A stretch of DNA of 64,000 nt from Desulfoglaeba alkanexedens ALDC (GTDB taxonomy: Bacteria; Desulfobacterota; Syntrophobacteria; Syntrophobacterales; DSM-9756). Positions 27,737-36,055 of the stretch are shown here, one piece after another. A program made the translations under genes and the position numbers. Position 1 is the stretch's first letter. Each line of letters begins with the position of its first letter. The notes beneath the pieces were generated by a model that was not told the origin of the DNA, made no database searches, and saw only the letters and a list, made by a program, of their open reading frames with translations. The DNA lies in assembly GCF_005377625.1 (NCBI RefSeq), contig NZ_CP040098.1, positions 2,101,501 to 2,165,500 of the forward strand, read 5' to 3'.

Positions 27737-28405
27737 TCCCGTATGCAAGCGCCGGTCGGGCCGGGACCCATCGCAAATTGTTCACGTGCAGGGAATTCGG
27801 GATGAACGGGAACCTCAATCGGGGAGATCCGGGCGGGGAAACTGGCGGGAAGGTTTTGGAGCGGGCAGACTGCGGGGAGAAGTCCTCTCCGGCCCGTTGG
27901 CAGGTCTCGCCTTTTCGATCGCCCGCCCGGGAGCAGTCCTCGAGGCCGGGGCAGGGTCCCCTATTGCACCCCGCGGTCATCTGCGCGTATGGTCAAACCT
28001 TACATTCTGCAGTTATGTGGCTGATGAATGGGGTAATTATGAATTGAGCCAATGTTATCTTTAAAAAATGTCATCGTTATCCTGGCGATATATGAGAGTG
28101 AGCCGGTTGAGTGAAAATGGAGCCGGTCAGCCCCAGTGCCGGAAGCTACTTCCCCCTGGACCGGTGAGAGGGGCCCGTTGAGAGTTTGGGTGCAGATCTT
28201 TTAGAACGACATCCAGGGTGACCCTCCGAGGTACCTCCAGATGGCCTTGAAGCAGCAAGCGCATCAGCTCCGTTTCCTGCTGACTCCTTCACACTTTTGT
28301 TTCAAAAGATCTGCACCCAACCAAAATTGTAAAAGTAACCTTTTTCAAAGAGCGAAATGTACGTTATGAGATGAAAGAACTGCTTACAAGGGCTGAGGTA
28401 CCGCG
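27737..28405. other. non-coding left edge of the accessory island
   Basis: 669 bp. No gene seen in 27737-28055. Two AGCCGGT repeats 20 bp apart (28101 and 28121), within a GAGCCGGT-GTGAAAATG-GAGCCGGT arrangement, recall the terminal repeats of some insertion sequences (IS21-type ends are built this way), but no transposase remains. An inverted-repeat element follows at 28186-28320. Confidence 0.45.
28186..28320. mobile_element. 135-bp element with 17-bp perfect inverted ends
   Basis: Left end TTGGGTGCAGATCTTTT (28186-28202) and right end AAAAGATCTGCACCCAA (28304-28320) are exact reverse complements, with 101 bp between. The interior encodes nothing. It has the form of an IS internal-deletion product or a MITE. 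No obvious target duplication flanks it. It lies 86 bp upstream of the AlbA_2/HATPase gene. Confidence 0.55.
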
Positions 28406-29596
28406 ATGACATGGCTTACTGATGATGAGCTTCTCAATCGTCTCTATGAACTGGAATCCCCTTTAGTCGAGCGCAAGCGGAGCGGCGCGGACCGTAGCGG
28501 TATCCGCAGGAATATCTGCGCCTTCGCCAACGACCTCAGCGGCAGCGGTCAGGTCGGTGTGATCTTCCTGGGCGTCGAGGACGATGGTCAATGCGCCGGG
28601 ATCGCCATCGACGACCAACTGCTTCGCACACTTGCCCAAATGCGCTCGGACGGCAATATCCAGCCGATTCCTTCCATGCAGGTAGAGCGCAGGGTCCTGG
28701 ATGGCTGTCCGGTAGCGGTCATACAGGTCGAGCCGGCGAACGATCCGCCGGTGCGCTATCAGGGGCGGGTTTGGGTCAAGGTCGGGCCGACCGTCCAGGT
28801 AGCTACAGCCGAAGAAGAGAGGCGGCTGATCGAACGGCGCCGGGCCGGTGATCTGCCCTTTGATCTGCGCCCTGCAGGTTCTGCTGACCTGGAGGCACTC
28901 GACCTGGGCTACATCCGGCGCATCTATCTACCTGCGGTCATTTCGCCGGACGTGCTAGAATGGAATGATCGGCCTCTGGAACAGCAGTTGCGCTCGCTCC
29001 GGCTGGTCCATGGAGATCACCCCACCTGGGGCGGACTGATCGGGTGTGGTATCGATCCGCAGGCATGGGTCCCAGGCTCCTATGTCCAGTTCTTGCGCAT
29101 CGACGGTTTGTCTCTCACCGATCCCATCAAGCACCAGAAGGAGCTTACCGGCAAGCTGGAAGATGTCCTGCGGCGGCTGGACGAGCTCTTCGAAATCAAT
29201 ATTTCGGTGCGGACCCGATTCGTGGATGTCCCACGTGAGGCAAGGCAACCGGACTATCCGCTGGTTGCCCTGCAGCAACTAGGGAGAAATGCGGTCATGC
29301 ATCGCACCTACGAGGGGACCAACGCGCCCGTGCGGGTCTACTGGTACAGCGACAGGGTCGAGATCCAGAACCCCGGCGGTCTGTACGGTCAGGTCACCCA
29401 GGAGAACATCGGCACCGGCGTCACCGATTACCGCAATCCCTTGATCGCCGAGATGATGCATCACCTGGGCTTCGCCCAGCGCTTCGGCATGGGACTGCCC
29501 ATCGCCCAAAAAGCCTTGAAGGACAACGGCAATCCGCCACCAGAATTCCACTTTTCCAGCACTCATGTGGCAGTCACCGTGAGGTCCGCGATATGA
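28406..29596 (+). CDS. AlbA_2 (Schlafen-like) plus HATPase_c_4 protein
   Basis: 396-aa protein of two parts. Residues about 10-135 form an AlbA_2/Schlafen-like nucleic-acid-binding domain (ESPLVERKRSG, NICAFANDLSGSGQVGVIFLGVEDDG, RVWVKVGPTVQVAT). Residues about 265-390 form a GHKL ATP-binding domain (LGRNAVMHRTYEGTNAPVRV, VEIQNPGGLYG, FGMGLPIAQKAL). Such proteins are common in mobile and defence-type loci; their action is mostly unknown, either transcriptional control or effector. The stop overlaps the ParA-like start by 4 nt (ATGA), so the two are co-translated. Its own promoter is not evident. Confidence 0.88.
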   Translation: MTWLTDDELLNRLYELESPLVERKRSGADRSGIRRNICAFANDLSGSGQVGVIFLGVEDDGQCAGIAIDDQLLRTLAQMRSDGNIQPIPSMQVERRVLDGCPVAVIQVEPANDPPVRYQGRVWVKVGPTVQVATAEEERRLIERRRAGDLPFDLRPAGSADLEALDLGYIRRIYLPAVISPDVLEWNDRPLEQQLRSLRLVHGDHPTWGGLIGCGIDPQAWVPGSYVQFLRIDGLSLTDPIKHQKELTGKLEDVLRRLDELFEINISVRTRFVDVPREARQPDYPLVALQQLGRNAVMHRTYEGTNAPVRVYWYSDRVEIQNPGGLYGQVTQENIGTGVTDYRNPLIAEMMHHLGFAQRFGMGLPIAQKALKDNGNPPPEFHFSSTHVAVTVRSAI

Positions 29597-30588
29597 AAAC
29601 CATTACCTTTTTCAACAACAAGGGCGGCGTCGGCAAGACCTCGCTCGTCTATCACCTGGCTTGGATGTATGCCGATCTTGGGCTGAAGGTCATCGCAGCA
29701 GACCTCGATCCCCAGGCCAACCTCACCAGCATGTTTCTCCCAGACGACCGGCTGGAAGAAATCTGGATGGACGGGGGTCACAAACAGACGATCTATGGTG
29801 CTTTTCAGCCGCTGCTCGAGGGCACTGGCGATGTCAGGATGCCCCATCTCGAAGAGGTCGCGCCTGGTCTTTGCCTCGTGGTGGGCGATCTAGCGCTTTC
29901 GTCCGCCGAAGACGAGTTATCCAGCCAATGGCCGGATTGTCTCGATCGCAAGCCGCGCGCCTTCCGTGTGCTGAGCGGTTTGTGGCGGATTCTGCGGGAG
30001 GCTGGCAAGAGCATCGAGGCCGATCTGATCCTGATCGATATCGGGCCCAACCTGGGCGCGCTGAACCGTGCTGCACTGGTTTCCACTCAGCATGTGGTGA
30101 TCCCATTGGCACCCGACCTTTACTCTCTACAGGGCCTGCGCAATCTCGGGCCCACTCTGCGCCGCTGGCGGCTAGAATGGTCGGAGCGGCTCCAACGCCG
30201 GCCGAATGCGCTTGGAGATATGGAGCTACCCGGCGGCGAGATGCAGCCTGCGGGCTATGTCGTCCTGCAACACGCCGTCCGGCTCAACCGGCCGGTTAAG
30301 GCATACAGCTTCTGGATGGCGCGTATTCCCGAAGAGTACCGCAAATCGGTAGTGGCTGAAAAAATCGCCGAATCGGTCACGATTGAGACCGATCCGCATT
30401 GTCTCGCCACCCTCAAACACTACCGCAGCCTGATGCCCTTGGCCCAGGAGGCGCGAAAACCCATGTTCTTTCTCAAGCCGGCCGATGGTGCCATCGGTAG
30501 CCACATGGCGGCAGTGCAGGCGTGCTATATGGATTTTTCTCACCTGGCGAAACGCATCGCCAAACAGTGTGGAGTAACGTTGTCATGA
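29593..30588 (+). CDS. ParA/MinD-like ATPase
   Basis: 331-aa deviant Walker ATPase. Walker A FFNNKGGVGKTSLV is at residues 6-19, Walker A' AADLDPQANLT near 36, and Walker B LILIDIGPNLGALNRAAL near 145. Residues about 215-331 are a longer C-terminal half than in plasmid ParA. No ParB or parS is adjacent, so plasmid partition is unlikely. It overlaps both neighbours by ATGA junctions: the AlbA_2/HATPase gene upstream and the methylase remnant downstream. ParA-like ATPases of this size next to DUF1156 methylases suggest a multi-protein locus; the role is unknown. Confidence 0.87.
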   Translation: MKTITFFNNKGGVGKTSLVYHLAWMYADLGLKVIAADLDPQANLTSMFLPDDRLEEIWMDGGHKQTIYGAFQPLLEGTGDVRMPHLEEVAPGLCLVVGDLALSSAEDELSSQWPDCLDRKPRAFRVLSGLWRILREAGKSIEADLILIDIGPNLGALNRAALVSTQHVVIPLAPDLYSLQGLRNLGPTLRRWRLEWSERLQRRPNALGDMELPGGEMQPAGYVVLQHAVRLNRPVKAYSFWMARIPEEYRKSVVAEKIAESVTIETDPHCLATLKHYRSLMPLAQEARKPMFFLKPADGAIGSHMAAVQACYMDFSHLAKRIAKQCGVTLS

Positions 30589-30961
30589 TGGACAAGAAGA
30601 AACTCATCGAAGCGGCGCTGCCGCTGGATGCCGTCAACCAGACCTCGGCGAGGGAAAAATCCATCCGCCACGGCCACCCATCTACCCTGCACCTGTGGTG
30701 GGCGCGCCGGCCTTTGGTCGCGGCGCGTGCCGTGATCTTCGCCCAAATGGTGGACGACCCCTCGGCCCACGCGGACTTGCGACCCACCAAAGAAGCGCAG
30801 GAAAAGGAGCGCCGGCGGTAGTTCCGGCTCATCAAGGATCTGGTCCTGTGGGAAAACACCACCATCGCCTGGCTGTGGGCTGGGTCCGTCAAGGGCCCCG
30901 ACCCGGCCTTTGCGGACGTGGAGGTGCCGTTCGCTTCTGGTTTCATGCTTTCGACCGACTG
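30585..30961 (+). pseudogene. broken DUF1156 (COG1743) adenine-specific DNA methylase
   Basis: The N-terminus is highly typical (KKLIEAALPLDAVNQTSARE, then HGHPSTLHLWWARRPLVAAR and VIFAQMVDDPS). A TAG at 30819 stops the frame in ERRR*FRLIKDLVLWENTT, where relatives have Leu; one base change (TTG to TAG) would explain it. Directly after WENTT the frame continues as IAWLWAGSVKGPDPAF...EVPFASGFMLST, which belongs to the middle of the family, so several hundred codons, including the catalytic NPPF-type region, are missing in between. A second stop follows at 30959. The full protein is about 900 aa. Recognition of the middle segment is from memory of the family. Confidence 0.82.
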
Positions 30962-31041
30962 ATAAGGCTTCTCTGGGGCGCGATGGAAGGCGGCGAAGAT
31001 TGCGCGCCGTTCGCGCCGGAGGGTCATCCGGGAAGAGAGAT

Positions 31042-31755
31042 ATGACCGGCCGAGTGCTGAAAAAGTGCGTGATGGAGCTCGGGGGAAGCGATCCCTTCGT
31101 GGTCCTGGAGGATGCGGATCTGGATGCGGCGGTGGATCTCGGAGTTCGGAGCCGCACGCTGAATGCGGGCTAAAGCTGCATCGCGGCCAAGCGGTTCGTC
31201 GTGGTGGAGGCGGTGGCGGATCGCTTTGAGGCGCTTTTTGTGGAGCGGATGAAACGGGTTCGGATGGGGGATCCCATATCCGAAAAAACGGACCTGGGCC
31301 CGTTGGCGCGCCGGGACCTCCGCGACGATCTGCACCGGCAGGTTAGGGTCAGCATCGAGCGGGGTGCTCGGCTTCTGCTTGGCGGCGAAATTCCCGAAGG
31401 ACCGGGTGCGTTCTACCCGGCGACCGTGGTAACCCAGGTTGGTCCCGGCATGACGGCCTACCACGAAGAGTTCTTCGGCCCCGTAGCGGCGATCATTCGT
31501 GCGCGGGACGAAGAAGACGCCGTTCGCATCGCCAACGACACAGCCTTCGGCTTGGCGGTCTTCACTAGGGACCTGGGGCGCGGGGAGTGGATCGCGGCCG
31601 AACGCCTGGAAGCGGGATGCTGCTTCGTGAACGACGTTGTCCGCTCCGATCCGAGGCTTCCGTTCGGCGGGATCAAAGAAAGCGGCTTCGGCCGCGAACT
31701 CTCACACTACGGCATCAAGGAGTTTGTCAACATCAAGACGGTTTTGATCCGTTGA
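31042..31755 (+). pseudogene. truncated aldehyde dehydrogenase with nonsense codon
   Basis: C-terminal half of an NAD(P)-dependent aldehyde dehydrogenase, succinate-semialdehyde type. It starts near LKKCVMELGGSDPFVVLEDADLDAAV, reaches LNAG*SCIAAKRFVV with a TAA at 31171 replacing the Gln (CAA) just before the catalytic Ser-Cys, then reads on undisturbed through TDLGPLARRDLRDDL, YHEEFFGPVA and PFGGIKESGFGREL to the normal end. The first 230 or so residues are absent. Apart from the stop the frame is clean, so the break looks recent. A fully open frame from 31201 could yield a C-terminal fragment only. Confidence 0.88.
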
Positions 31756-31892
31756 ATGGAGGAACCGTCCACGAGCCGGCCATCAAGCGGGTGAATGGCC
31801 GGTGGCGGGATATTTTTCCGGGAGTCGCTCGATCGGGCGACGCCTTTGATTTCTTGTAGGAGCAGACTGCAGACGGCCCTGAAGGGCGGGGA

Positions 31893-32288
31893 TCATCGCT
31901 GAATGCCGGCCGTATCCCTTTTTTTGGTTCCGCCGGGTGATTCGGCTGAAACGGTGACCAGGTGAATGGCAAGACCTCGCCGTTGAGCTTCCGAGATCAT
32001 GTGCCGGGTGCCGGGACTTCGACCGTCCCAGATCGCCACCAGGGCGTCCGCGTACGCTGCCATTTGAACGTTTCGACGCGGACCGGCGGAAGGACCGAAA
32101 CGGACCCAATCCGCGGGAAAAATCCGAACCGGAATGTTGTTGAGGCGAGCCCAGGCTTCTCCGAGCCGGTCCACGCCGGGAGCCCCTCCTGAGACCACTT
32201 CCGTCACCGTGAACCCGCTTTGGCGGATGGCGGTCGCCACCACGTTCATGTCATGGAGGTTTCGGGATCCGGCGACGATGACCCGCAT
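31893..32288 (-). CDS. SLOG-domain protein (YspA/cpYpsA-like, DUF2493)
   Basis: 131-aa Rossmann-like protein. MRVIVAGSRNLHD at the start, VVSGGAPGVDRLGEAWA near residue 31 and the NVQMAAYADALVAIWDGRSPGTRHMISEAQRRGL block are hallmarks of the DUF2493/SLOG superfamily, whose members bind nucleotide-like ligands and often occur in defence or stress contexts. ATG follows AAGGAA. The gene faces the aldehyde dehydrogenase remnant, with 137 bp between containing an 8-bp-stem hairpin (31776-31804) near a T run. Confidence 0.85.
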   Translation of the reverse strand: MRVIVAGSRNLHDMNVVATAIRQSGFTVTEVVSGGAPGVDRLGEAWARLNNIPVRIFPADWVRFGPSAGPRRNVQMAAYADALVAIWDGRSPGTRHMISEAQRRGLAIHLVTVSAESPGGTKKRDTAGIQR

Positions 32289-32561
32289 CGGCTGTTCCTT
32301 GCCCGAAGAAGGGAGCGGAAGTGCGGAACGTATTCGACTGTGTTCTGTGGTTTGCTAGCGGTTCTCAGCCCGCTGCGGGGCCCGCGGCCCACGGCGCCCC
32401 CGCGAAAGCGTGACATCCAACATGCCACAACCTGGGATCCATGTCGATGGGTTCAGGCCGCTGAAGCCGATGGAAACCGGGCGGTTCTGCGGTGCGATCG
32501 GGTTGAACGGCTGCGTGGAAGCATGATAGGTTGCACGTACTGGAAAGGGGGCGACGGTCTC

Positions 32562-33620
32562 ATGTGGCTTCTCGTGGTATATATCGGTCTGGCTCTTTTT
32601 TTTTCCTTCCTGTGCTCCGTTGCGGAAGCGGTCCTGCTCAGCGTGACGCCTGCCTACGTCGGGGCCATCGAGGACTCGCGGCCCAGGAGTGCGAAGATTC
32701 TCCGGGATCTCAAGGCCTCCATCGACCGGCCGTTGGCGGCCATTTTGACCCTGAACACGATCGCGCACACGGTCGGGGCGGCTGGGGCCGGGGCACAGGC
32801 CGCCGTTATCTTTGGAAGCGATTCGTTAGGGGTGATCTCGGCGATCCTTACGCTGCTGATCCTGGTGTTTTCGGAAATCATCCCCAAGATTATTGGAGCG
32901 CTTTACTGGCGGCGGCTCGCGCCGGTCATCGCCCATGTGGTCCGGATTCTGGTCTGGGTCCTTTTGCCTTTCGTCTATCTCTCCGAGATCATAACGCGGT
33001 GGCTCGCCCGAGGCGGTTCGCCGCCCGTTTTCAGCCGGGATGAGCTGGCGGCTCTCGCCGATCTGGGCTACCAGCAAGGCGAATTACAGGACAAAGAAAC
33101 GATCATCCTCAAGAACCTCTTGACCCTCCCGGTACTCACCGTTGAAGACATCATGACGCCGCGAACCGTGCTTTTGGCGTTCCCGGAACATATTACGGTG
33201 CGGGAGGTAACCACCGCCTACCCGGCGCTTCCGTTTTCGAGGATTCCCGTTTACCGAGAAAGCCTCGATGATGTGACGGGCTTTGTGCTCAAGTCCGACA
33301 TCTTTTTGGCGCAAGCTCAAGGCCGAGGCGAGACGCCTCTGAAACAGCTCAAGCGTGACATACTGGTTATTCCCGCCACGGCGTCTCTGGTGCAGCTGTT
33401 TGAAACGCTCCTCAATCACCGGGCTCACATCGCGCTGGTGGTGGACGAATACGGTGGTGTGGAGGGCGTTGTGACGCTGGAGGATCTGGTGGAGACCCTT
33501 CTAGGGCTGGAAATCGTCGACGAGGCGGACAAAACGGTGGACATGCGGGCTCTGGCCCGGTCTCGATGGAAACAGCGGGCCCGCCGGCTGGGAATCCATG
33601 AGGATCTAGAGCCGCAGTGA
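32562..33620 (+). CDS. CNNM/CorC family transporter
   Basis: 352-aa membrane protein: an N-terminal DUF21 domain with about four hydrophobic segments (residues 1-170; PLAAILTLNTIAHTVGAAGAGAQAA, LVFSEIIPKIIGALYW) and a tandem CBS pair (TVEDIMTPRTVLLAF near 195; FSRIPVYRE; ALVVDEYGGVEGVVTLEDLVETLLG near 300). The CorC_HlyC transporter-associated domain is lacking. Family members move Mg2+ or act in cation homeostasis. ATG 32562 has only a weak AAAGGGGG upstream; ATG 32523 would add 13 residues. Confidence 0.88.
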   Translation: MWLLVVYIGLALFFSFLCSVAEAVLLSVTPAYVGAIEDSRPRSAKILRDLKASIDRPLAAILTLNTIAHTVGAAGAGAQAAVIFGSDSLGVISAILTLLILVFSEIIPKIIGALYWRRLAPVIAHVVRILVWVLLPFVYLSEIITRWLARGGSPPVFSRDELAALADLGYQQGELQDKETIILKNLLTLPVLTVEDIMTPRTVLLAFPEHITVREVTTAYPALPFSRIPVYRESLDDVTGFVLKSDIFLAQAQGRGETPLKQLKRDILVIPATASLVQLFETLLNHRAHIALVVDEYGGVEGVVTLEDLVETLLGLEIVDEADKTVDMRALARSRWKQRARRLGIHEDLEPQ

Positions 33621-33644
33621 TCCAGGCGGCGGTGTGCGGCGCGT

Positions 33645-34553
33645 TTAGCAGGCCTGTTCCCTTGCGGCCGACGCTTTCAAGTCTTCGAGGAACGCTTCGG
33701 CGATGGGCGAAAGCCGGCGAAGCTTTCTTTGAACCAGGTAGAACGGGCGCTGGAACCGAACGTTTTCGAGCCCCACTTCCCAAAGCGTTCCCCACCGCAG
33801 GTCTTCGGAAACAGCCAGGCGGGACAGAATCGAGACCCCGATTCCGGCCTTCACGCTCTGGCGAACGGCTTCCGTCGTCCCCATTTCCGCGACCACGTGC
33901 AATTTCGACGGTTCAAACCCGTGTTCTTCCAGGATGCGGGTCATCACCATGCGGGTTCCGGAGCCGCGTTGCCGGTCGATGAAGGGTTCTCCGTAGAGGG
34001 CCTGGAGCGGAATCCGCTTGGTTTCATTCCAGGGATGGTCGGGGGGGACCACAAGGACTAATTCATCGGCGAACATCTGTTCGAACTGGAGCCGCCCGTC
34101 CCGCCATCGGGATCCGATGAGGCCGATTTCGCAGGTGCCATCGATGACCGCTTGGGCAATGTCGGCGGTTCCCGATATTTTTAGGCTGATGTGAGTGAGC
34201 GGGTACCGTTGTTTGAACCTTCCGATCACGGAAGGCAGAATATAGGTTCCGGGTATGGTGCTGGCCCCGAGGGTGAGGTCTCCGGCCAGTTCGCCTCGAT
34301 AGAAAGCGAGGGCTTGGACGGCTTCTTCCTTGAGCCGGAGGATCCGGCGGGCGTACTTGTAGAGGATCTTTCCCGCCGGGGTGGGCTGGATTTCGCGGCC
34401 CAGGCGATCGATCAGTCTTTCGTCCAGGGTTTCTTCCAGGGTGCGGATGTGTTCGCTGATGGTCGGCTGCGAAAGGAGCACCGCGTCGGCGGCCTTGGTG
34501 AAGCTCCCCAATTCCACCACCTTGCAGAAGACTTCCAGTCGTCGAAGGTCCAT
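33645..34553 (-). CDS. LysR-type transcriptional regulator
   Basis: 302-aa regulator. The winged-helix DNA-binding domain (MDLRRLEVFCKVVELGSFTKAADAVLLSQPTIS, up to residue 60) precedes a type-2 periplasmic-binding-like effector domain (GASTIPGTYILPSVIGRFKQRYP, SRWRDGRLQFEQMFADELVLVVPPDHPW, RQRGSGTRMV). The layout is close to CysL/CbbR-like regulators, and a related group is tied to selenium metabolism in anaerobes; selA lies 14 kb away, so the link is weak. The gene starts 1 bp after the cyclodeaminase stop, and so is the last gene of a three-gene minus-strand unit. Confidence 0.92.
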   Translation of the reverse strand: MDLRRLEVFCKVVELGSFTKAADAVLLSQPTISEHIRTLEETLDERLIDRLGREIQPTPAGKILYKYARRILRLKEEAVQALAFYRGELAGDLTLGASTIPGTYILPSVIGRFKQRYPLTHISLKISGTADIAQAVIDGTCEIGLIGSRWRDGRLQFEQMFADELVLVVPPDHPWNETKRIPLQALYGEPFIDRQRGSGTRMVMTRILEEHGFEPSKLHVVAEMGTTEAVRQSVKAGIGVSILSRLAVSEDLRWGTLWEVGLENVRFQRPFYLVQRKLRRLSPIAEAFLEDLKASAAREQAC

Positions 34554-34554
34554 G

Positions 34555-35175
34555 TCATCTCCCCGCCTGCTCGGGCGGTGAAATTCGGCCTGCCGTCAGG
34601 AACCGGGTGCGCCTCCGGATTTCTTCGAAACGGGATTCCAGCCGATCCAGGTGGATCTGTTGTTGCTGCAGTGCTTCGCCGGGTTTTGGGCCGGAAAGCC
34701 GATCCAGGTTGGCGCGGGCGATGTGAGCCGCGCCGCGGAAGGCAGCTTCCAGCATTTCCGCCGCAACCAGCACGTCCGGGATGAGGTGCCGGCGGACGAA
34801 AACGGCGCATTGACGGACGATCTCGTACGCTTCGTAAACGGTTTCCATGATGGCTCGAGGGGAAGCCGCGGCCGCAAGAAGCGCCGCCTCGGCTGCTTCT
34901 GAGCCCGGCCCGTTTCGGCGGGCTTCGGTCCACGCCAGGTAGGTTTTGCCGTCGCCTTCGCGAAGTGCTTGGAGGTTGCGCGAAAGCGCGATGGTGCGTT
35001 CCAGCAGGTCCGCTCGCGCTCCTTTTGCTTCGGGGCTCAGCCATGGGCGTTCCGTTTCCACCCGGACGATCTTTTGGAGCAGAGCCAGTGCGACCACGGC
35101 GGCGTGGGCGGCCGCGGCGCCGCCTCCGGGTACGGGACGGTCGTGGGCCAGTGCGTGAAGAAATTCTTGGGTCAT
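34555..35175 (-). CDS. cyclodeaminase/cyclohydrolase family protein
   Basis: 206-aa all-helical protein of the FTCD C-terminal domain family (formimido-tetrahydrofolate cyclodeaminase or methenyl-THF cyclohydrolase). The N-terminal motif DRPVPGGGAAAAHAAVVALALLQKIV is diagnostic. The start ATG 35175 fits the family; a longer frame would overlap the upstream hydrolase gene. It may handle folate C1 units. It sits between an alpha/beta hydrolase gene (46 bp) and the LysR gene (1 bp). Confidence 0.85.
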   Translation of the reverse strand: MTQEFLHALAHDRPVPGGGAAAAHAAVVALALLQKIVRVETERPWLSPEAKGARADLLERTIALSRNLQALREGDGKTYLAWTEARRNGPGSEAAEAALLAAAASPRAIMETVYEAYEIVRQCAVFVRRHLIPDVLVAAEMLEAAFRGAAHIARANLDRLSGPKPGEALQQQQIHLDRLESRFEEIRRRTRFLTAGRISPPEQAGR

Positions 35176-35221
35176 GGATCGCCCCGCTGCGCGGTTTTTT
35201 GGGGCATCAAGTCCTTTGTCC

Positions 35222-36055
35222 TCACATGACGCCGATTTCGGTTTCAATCACCCCCGATTCACGTAGAAACCGTTCCAGTTCCTCGAAAAAGTCGTCCCAA
35301 TCGGGCGGGCAGTCGTTGTGGTCGCTTTCGTAGGAGAGCAGGCGGCCGGTCTTGGCGGCCCGGTGCAGCGCGACCCCGTGGTCGTAAGGGACCACCGAAT
35401 CCTTGGTGCCATGAACCACCAGGACGGGGCCGGTGTAGCGCCGCACCGTTTCCAGGTTGTCGAAGGGACTGCGCAAGAGAAACGACGGAGCCAGGTAGCG
35501 CCGGGCGAACGGCCGGAGGCTGGTGAAGGCGGACATGAGCACCATGGCGGCCGAGGGCCGGCGGGCGGCGAGGGCGCAAACGGCGCCGCCTCCCAGCGAC
35601 CGGCCGAACAGCACGATCTTCGAGGGGTCCACGTCGGGGCGTGCAACGAGCCGGTCGTAGGCGGCGACCAAGGTTTCCGTTATGCTTCCCTGCGACGGCT
35701 GCCCCTCGGAACGCCCGTAACCGGGGTATTCCACGAGGAGGACACCGAAGCCGCGGCCAGCGAGTTTCTGAAACTCGTCGGGCCAGATGTCGATGAGTTC
35801 GCCGTTGCCGTGGGCGAAGATCACGGTGGGTCCCGGTGTTTCTTTCGAATTTGCCCGGCGCGGCAGGTACCAACTTTCCACCTTGCCGAAGGACGTGGCG
35901 ACCCACAGCTTCTCGATCTCGGAGGTGGAGGGGGTCTCCTGAGGTGCCTCGATCCACCTCCGGGGGAAAATCAGATGCCTCTGAAACAAAAACAGGCATC
36001 CGCAATAGCAGACGTAGGCCAATCCGAAAGAGGAAAGGAGCTTGGTCAGAGTCAA
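35222..36055 (-). CDS. membrane-anchored alpha/beta hydrolase (ABHD13/17-like)
   Basis: 277-aa hydrolase with an N-terminal membrane helix (LSSFGLAYVCYCGCLFLFQ) and a serine-hydrolase domain. The nucleophile elbow GRSLGG is near residue 148, the HGNGE oxyanion region near 79, VVHGTKDSVVP (Asp) near 230 and the His in SDHNDCP near 254. I chose TTG 36055 because GGAGG stands 8 nt before it; a GTG at 36112 lacks a ribosome site. Likely a lipid or ester hydrolase facing the membrane. First gene of the unit with cyclodeaminase and LysR. Confidence 0.82.
   Translation of the reverse strand: MTLTKLLSSFGLAYVCYCGCLFLFQRHLIFPRRWIEAPQETPSTSEIEKLWVATSFGKVESWYLPRRANSKETPGPTVIFAHGNGELIDIWPDEFQKLAGRGFGVLLVEYPGYGRSEGQPSQGSITETLVAAYDRLVARPDVDPSKIVLFGRSLGGGAVCALAARRPSAAMVLMSAFTSLRPFARRYLAPSFLLRSPFDNLETVRRYTGPVLVVHGTKDSVVPYDHGVALHRAAKTGRLLSYESDHNDCPPDWDDFFEELERFLRESGVIETEIGVM

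Noticed and set aside
29593-30588. Plasmid partition (parA) locus
   Set aside because: No parB gene, no parS-like repeats and no replication gene; neighbours point to a chromosomal accessory locus.
31171-31173. Stop codon in the aldehyde dehydrogenase as a recoded residue
   Set aside because: It is TAA; selenocysteine needs TGA and pyrrolysine TAG, so recoding is not expected despite selA in the window.
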